NCBI GenBank assembly: GCA_017562135.1
Contig: QEYB01000093.1
Span: 310,001 to 374,000 of the forward strand
DNA: 64,000 nt
Direction of reading: 5' to 3'
From: Dipylidium caninum
Taxonomy: Eukaryota > Platyhelminthes > Cestoda > Cyclophyllidea > Dipylidiidae
Made by a program: the position numbers and the translations under genes. A model generated the notes under the pieces. That model saw only the letters and a list, made by a program, of their open reading frames with translations, was not told where the DNA came from and searched no databases. Positions 59,784 to 64,000 of the stretch are shown here, one piece after another (position 1 is the first letter of the stretch; every line of letters begins with the position of its first letter).

Positions 59784-61731
59784 TTGTACAGTGGACTCGC
59801 CCTTTTTCTGGACTCCGGGACTATTTTTCCATCTATGACCAACTAACTAAACACTCCCAAATTTGCAAAGAGAGCAAGATTTGTCTTGTAAGTTGTGGGC
59901 AATTTATACATTTCTGTATTTGTGTCCATAGGACAAGTTACTTGGAGGGTGTTGGCGGCGCCATTGCATCGCTGTCTTGTGGCGATCAGCGGAGCGGGGC
60001 TGTACAGTGGTGCACGTTTGGCCGCTTAATTTCGTTACATTAAGTAGCACCCGGACACGACGCCGTAAGGCTTACAATTGACGCTTTTTTCTATACAAAT
60101 TCTCTGGCGGATTAAGGAAGTGGGAGTGTGAATAAAGACGAGTAGTTTAAGTCGTTGTCTGGGTTAAATGCATCTGAGAGGTGGGTATCACTCGAGCATA
60201 GAAAACAACGCAAATACTTCGGGTCCATACTGCCCGGCCTTCAACGAGACGTCTTTCGAGTCCAGAGCGCATCGAATAGCTTCTAGATGGTTAATGCATG
60301 TTTGGCATTTGGCTTGTCTAGAAAGTAGAAATGTCAGTACCATGATGGTAATAGTTTTTAGGAGTAAAAAGCGAGAATAACTTTATCGGAGTCGTACCTT
60401 TCCTCTCGGGTTATGTCTACGCCGATAGTATGGGCCGAATTAAGAGTCTGGCGGATGAGATTAGCGAAATTTTTCAGTATTATTCGAACAGCCTGGCAAG
60501 TGGTCTCTACGTAACTGTTGAAAAACGGAACAGTTCCTTATTGGTGATTTTGAGATTTGTTACATCGGCTATAAAAGTGGAGCACTTACGTGGGATATTT
60601 GCTCCAAATAAGTTTTGAAAGTTGCGGCAGCAGCATAGCGATTAGGTCTAAACTCCACTGTTTACTAAAATAGAAAAGAAGATTGCTCGAAGTGTTAGCA
60701 ATTCGGATTTCCTTGGCTCACAGGAAGTCGGTAAGTAGTTTGGCTAGTCAGCGATGAACCCGTATGACCGCAGTGGCCTCATGCGCAAAAGCGTATTATA
60801 ACCCGTTTACGAGATACCGCTATGACCCGTTTTGAAGTAATCTAGGCAATTGCAGCATGAATTCACTGCATTTACGATTCCCATTTAGTAGAGCCAGAAA
60901 AAAAGTGACGTGCCCGACTTTTTATTCATAGGGTGAGGATGAAATATTCCTTCAAGTTGGGCATCAAGAGTTGCAAAAACCTAGCAGGGGATTCCTGGCC
61001 AGTCGATGAGGTAGTGTGGAATGGCTGTGATACGGTGTGATAACTAAGTCCACCTTAGCCGGATAGTTTGTATAAAACAAGGAGCCAAAAACAAGCAGCA
61101 GGACTAATCGGATAGTCGTCACAATCCCGGTCGAGCAAAAGACGTACTCGGACTGTCAATTAGTGCTTTGGTGGAGCTCTCTTGAACAATCAAATACTTT
61201 ACAATCGCCCCCCCCTTCGAAGGCGTTCGTGAACAAATGTCGGTCTTACTGGAACGGCGAGGAAAAATTAGAGCGCTGGATTATTTAATGCTTCAGTCAA
61301 GTTGGGTTGCCACATAAAGGACAGTAAGTGCATTCGGAGTTGGAGACGAAGGCCAGTACAGTAGCAGTGGCGGCCAGTGGTTGGGAGCCCGTAAAATGTC
61401 GTGCAATCAAAGGTAGTTTAAGTAGACACTAGGAACGCGGCAAATATATGATGAGGCTAAATGAACGCGAGATAAAGTGCTGCTAACGGTGATGCATGTG
61501 TACAGCGAGGAATGTTTCATCTCAATCATGATTGGATTTCACAGTTACAAAGAGAAACAATATCCCTAGGATGTGGATGTTTCGCCAAATTTCTCGTCAA
61601 AACAGAAAAGACTCACTAAAGACTTAGTGTTGGCAAATAAGAAAGCAACCAAACTGTAAAATTATGGTTATTCTAGTTGACACTAGACGACTATTTGGTG
61701 CAATTATTGCGGGATGATTCTCCTGCTGCCC
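59784..61731. other. Region between RPS19 and the katanin-like gene
   Basis: No coding exon could be supported. The last part of the katanin con80 domain and its stop should lie here on the minus strand but were not recognised. A C8 run occurs at 61208-61215. Confidence 0.45.
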
Positions 61732-62226
61732 TCAGCAGGTACGTAAGTAATTCGAAAGAGTTTCCCTGATTATGAAACGAGCATGCTCATGACTATAAAA
61801 AAAAGTTAATGGAACCACAGAGGCATGGGAATTGACTATGCCAAAGACAGAGCTGGACAACTCAAGAGGGGTGCACCTGTAAGAGAGGAGGACGCGAAGA
61901 ACATCGACAAAGACGGCCTGGTCCTGCATAAAGATGGCGGACTCGAGAGAGGCGCGCATGTTTTCCCGGGGCCACAGGAGGCGCACCGTGGTGAGGCTCT
62001 TTTGGCGCGCCGACAGCACCGTCACCAGAGCTACGTGTGGAGTACGTAGTCGATGCAGTACCGCGGTCTCGCCCCCGCCGGCAGTGCGGTTCGACGTCTC
62101 CTTGGCGGTGGCAGTGGTGCGAGGCGCCATCACTTTGGGGGGAGCAGGCGTGTCGTCACTCATCATGTTCCACATGATGGCGAGGGGGTCATTGGCGCTG
62201 GAACTCTGCTCTGTCGAGGCATTAGC
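61732..62226 (-). CDS. KATNB1: Katanin p80 con80-domain exon (partial gene)
   Basis: Katanin p80 (KATNB1) is the regulatory subunit that targets the microtubule-severing p60 ATPase; its C-terminal con80 domain binds p60. The acceptor gatttag opens a frame with a disordered lead (NASTEQSSSANDP, TATAKETSNRTAGGG). Then HVALVTVLSARQKSLTTVRL followed by LWPRENMRASLESAIFMQDQ and AVFVDVLRVL match vertebrate VVLTSRHKNLDTVRAVW...DSAVAINDLSVVVDLLNI. The frame stays open to a stop at 61732; the real donor is probably before it (one candidate follows LSNYL). The last 50-60 residues of con80 were not located, so the exon's 3' boundary is uncertain. Confidence 0.7.
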   Translation of the reverse strand, partial: ANASTEQSSSANDPLAIMWNMMSDDTPAPPKVMAPRTTATAKETSNRTAGGGETAVLHRLRTPHVALVTVLSARQKSLTTVRLLWPRENMRASLESAIFMQDQAVFVDVLRVLLSYRCTPLELSSSVFGIVNSHASVVPLTFFYSHEHARFIIRETLSNYLRTC

Positions 62227-63368
62227 CTAAATCGAAAGTGCGGAGATGAATTGACGGCGTGTGTCAGTCAGTGCAAAGGCTCCTCTTCGTGCGGGGAAAA
62301 TCATACACGCATTCAATTTTCATAAGTCAGTCGCTCTACAATCCAGGAATTTCTCATATCTCCACGCATGGCCGGGGTCTAAATAACCACTTTTTGTTGT
62401 CTGAAGGAAGTCATGCACTTAGGCAAATAATGCACTTTGTGAAATTAGGCGTTTAAATCTTATCATCACTTTCTAATCATTGTTTCGGTTCCCAAAGAAG
62501 CCTCTTACCGGTGGGAATTGCTTACACGAAAGAATTAACGAAAAACTAGGCCTCAAAATACATGCACGTGAAATAAGTAGAGGGCATTAACGGTTCCTCC
62601 CAGTGGGTCATTGAAAGAGAGTCGATAAAGAAAATCGGCAAAAGAAAATAGAAATTTTATCAATAAAGCGTTGGTGGGTCAGGACATGGGGGGTAGAGAC
62701 ATTTAATGGCCTTGTAAACACAACGTGCTATGCTCACTAATACCACAATAAAAGTGAGATTTCCGTGAGGAAAAACGTGAAGTTGCATCACCCCTTGCCC
62801 TTACTTCCATCCAACTCATCAATTTACCGTCTCCTTAGGGCTGAGATTGTCTCGAACAGTTCATGCAGAAGCACACCTAGTAACCCGTGGGGTGATGACA
62901 ACGAGGCTGAGAGCGCCCGACATGCGTTCGTATTTTGTCCGCCTCCCGATCAGCTCTACTCTTTCGAATGATTTGAGGGAAAAGGAGAGAGCCCATGGTG
63001 TGGATAAGTGGCAGAGCGTTGGCGGGGAAAGGACAAGGAAAACAAATCCCAGATAATGTTGTCGATGTAAAAAGGGTAATATTCACCGTCCAACGACCCC
63101 GCACGCGGCTACCAACTTAATAAATAAGACTGTGCCCATATCAAACATCGCAAAGTTTATAATAAAACCTCTTATTATTTCGAGAATGTAGCTCCGCTTT
63201 GTTCATCTAAGGCTAAGACAATAAACACAACCCAAAAGTAAATTATTCCGGATACAAAAAAGAATAAAACAGCTCAAAAGACTCGACCTTGTGTTTCATC
63301 TGTGACAGAGGATAAAACGACATGTCAAAGTTGGGGTAGAGGATTTGACTTGAACCATTAAAAAGCTG
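62227..63368 (-). other. Katanin intron(s) / unplaced linker exons
   Basis: The linker between the WD40 propeller and con80 is poorly conserved, so any exon here cannot be verified. One possible basic exon at about 62890-62969 (RADREADKIRTHVGRSQPR) has plausible borders but no similarity. Otherwise nothing is seen. Confidence 0.35.
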
Positions 63369-63556
63369 CTAAATAGCACCATCAACCGACTTGGAGGTAG
63401 CCAGTCCACTCCGACGCCCGATTAAAGGCATGGCCAGCGGTTGGCGACGCACATCGTGGACATAAGCAGCGGTAGTGTCAGGACTTACAGGCAAGAGGTC
63501 GGAGATCTGCACGCGATCGTCCCCTGCACAAATGGTCTTGTCAGCGTCGGCCATAG
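63369..63556 (-). CDS. KATNB1: Possible katanin p80 exon, end of WD40 region
   Basis: A strong acceptor (ctatgtttcag) is followed by MADADKTICAGDDRVQISDL then AAYVHDVRRQPL. This resembles [32 protein letters not shown] after the last WD40 repeat of KATNB1. The internal gtaagt at 63488-63483 could end the exon earlier, but the similarity seems to continue past it. The 3' end is therefore unclear; the frame closes at 63369. Confidence 0.4.
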
Positions 63557-64000
63557 CTGAAACATAGAGAGAGAAAGGACGTCAGGGCACACCAATGTGT
63601 TTCAGTAGGAGAGGAGAACTGGATCACGGAGCGAGAAGATAACCAGTCTAGGAATTTATGGATTCTAGAAACCGGCATTCGACCCAAAAAGTCATGAGAA
63701 GTTGTGCCAAATTAAGATACCAATAAATCTGGATGGTCATAATCCATTCTTTGTGACCCTGCTAGTGGGCGTGGAGAAAACTGCTTTTAGTAATGCAGTT
63801 TTAAATTTTAGAAAATTGTGCCGAACTAAAAACCTGATGATTACGTTAACTCCAGGATCCCATAAATAGCCTGCTAGGCGCGAAACCCTTTTGTTCAGTC
63901 CATAAACGCGTGTGATGAGCTTTTGATGATATGGCGTGGTGAGAGCCGGTTGCAATGGGGGGCGGCGGGGGGGAGGGCAAGCGGTGCCGCATATTTCAAC
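63557..64000. other. Right-edge region, likely katanin intron
   Basis: No WD40 motif was found. A G-rich tract (ggggggcggcggggggg) lies at 63957-63973. If the katanin assignment is right, this is intron and the WD40 exons lie beyond 64000. Confidence 0.4.

Noticed and set aside
61305..61418. Minus-strand CLLKL...CTYCPLC frame as a candidate for the missing katanin con80 end
   Set aside because: Superficially con80-like spacing and a good acceptor, but the phase does not fit the only donor available in the preceding exon and the EER motif is missing.
62890..62969. Possible basic linker exon of katanin on the minus strand
   Set aside because: Plausible splice borders only; no similarity to confirm it, so it is not annotated as coding.
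1..64000. CRISPR arrays, tRNA or rRNA genes, phage genes
   Set aside because: No regularly spaced repeats, cloverleaf or rRNA-like sequence was seen; gene structure is plainly eukaryotic.

Overview
The window is eukaryotic nuclear DNA: split genes with GT-AG introns, standard stop codons, long AT-rich introns and no operons. Gene content, very short introns (many of 66-75 nt, one of 32 nt) and protein divergence suggest a flatworm, most likely a tapeworm or fluke. That placement is an inference; no species marker was seen.

Layout. (1) 1-4449: intergenic, with a diverged interspersed repeat at the left edge whose second copy lies at about 42.5 kb. (2) 4450-48669, minus strand: one gene of about 44 kb. 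Its 19 coding exons were pieced together by splice-site phase and homology. It encodes an FNDC3A/FNDC3B-type protein: the conserved FNDC3 N-terminal motif, proline-rich and basic linkers, nine fibronectin type III domains and a C-terminal membrane anchor. It is about 2.6 thousand residues long, roughly twice the vertebrate size. (3) 48670-50826: region between two divergent genes. (4) 50827-57383, plus strand: a complete 16-exon cohesin subunit SA/STAG gene. (5) 59094-59769, plus strand: a complete four-exon ribosomal protein S19 gene whose first coding exon is only the ATG. (6) 61732-63556, minus strand: partial 3' part of a katanin p80 (KATNB1-like) gene; its WD40 exons would lie beyond the right edge.

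The genes are ordinary housekeeping or structural loci and share no evident pathway: secretory-membrane FN3 protein, sister-chromatid cohesion, 40S ribosome assembly and microtubule severing. Most of the sequence is intronic or intergenic. I found no tRNA, rRNA, CRISPR array, prophage or intact transposon. The most interesting points are the repeated expansion of one loop in the FN3 domains, an apparent one-base frameshift in FN3 domain 1, the repeat pair with a shared cysteine-bearing reading frame, and the 32-nt intron after the RPS19 start codon.
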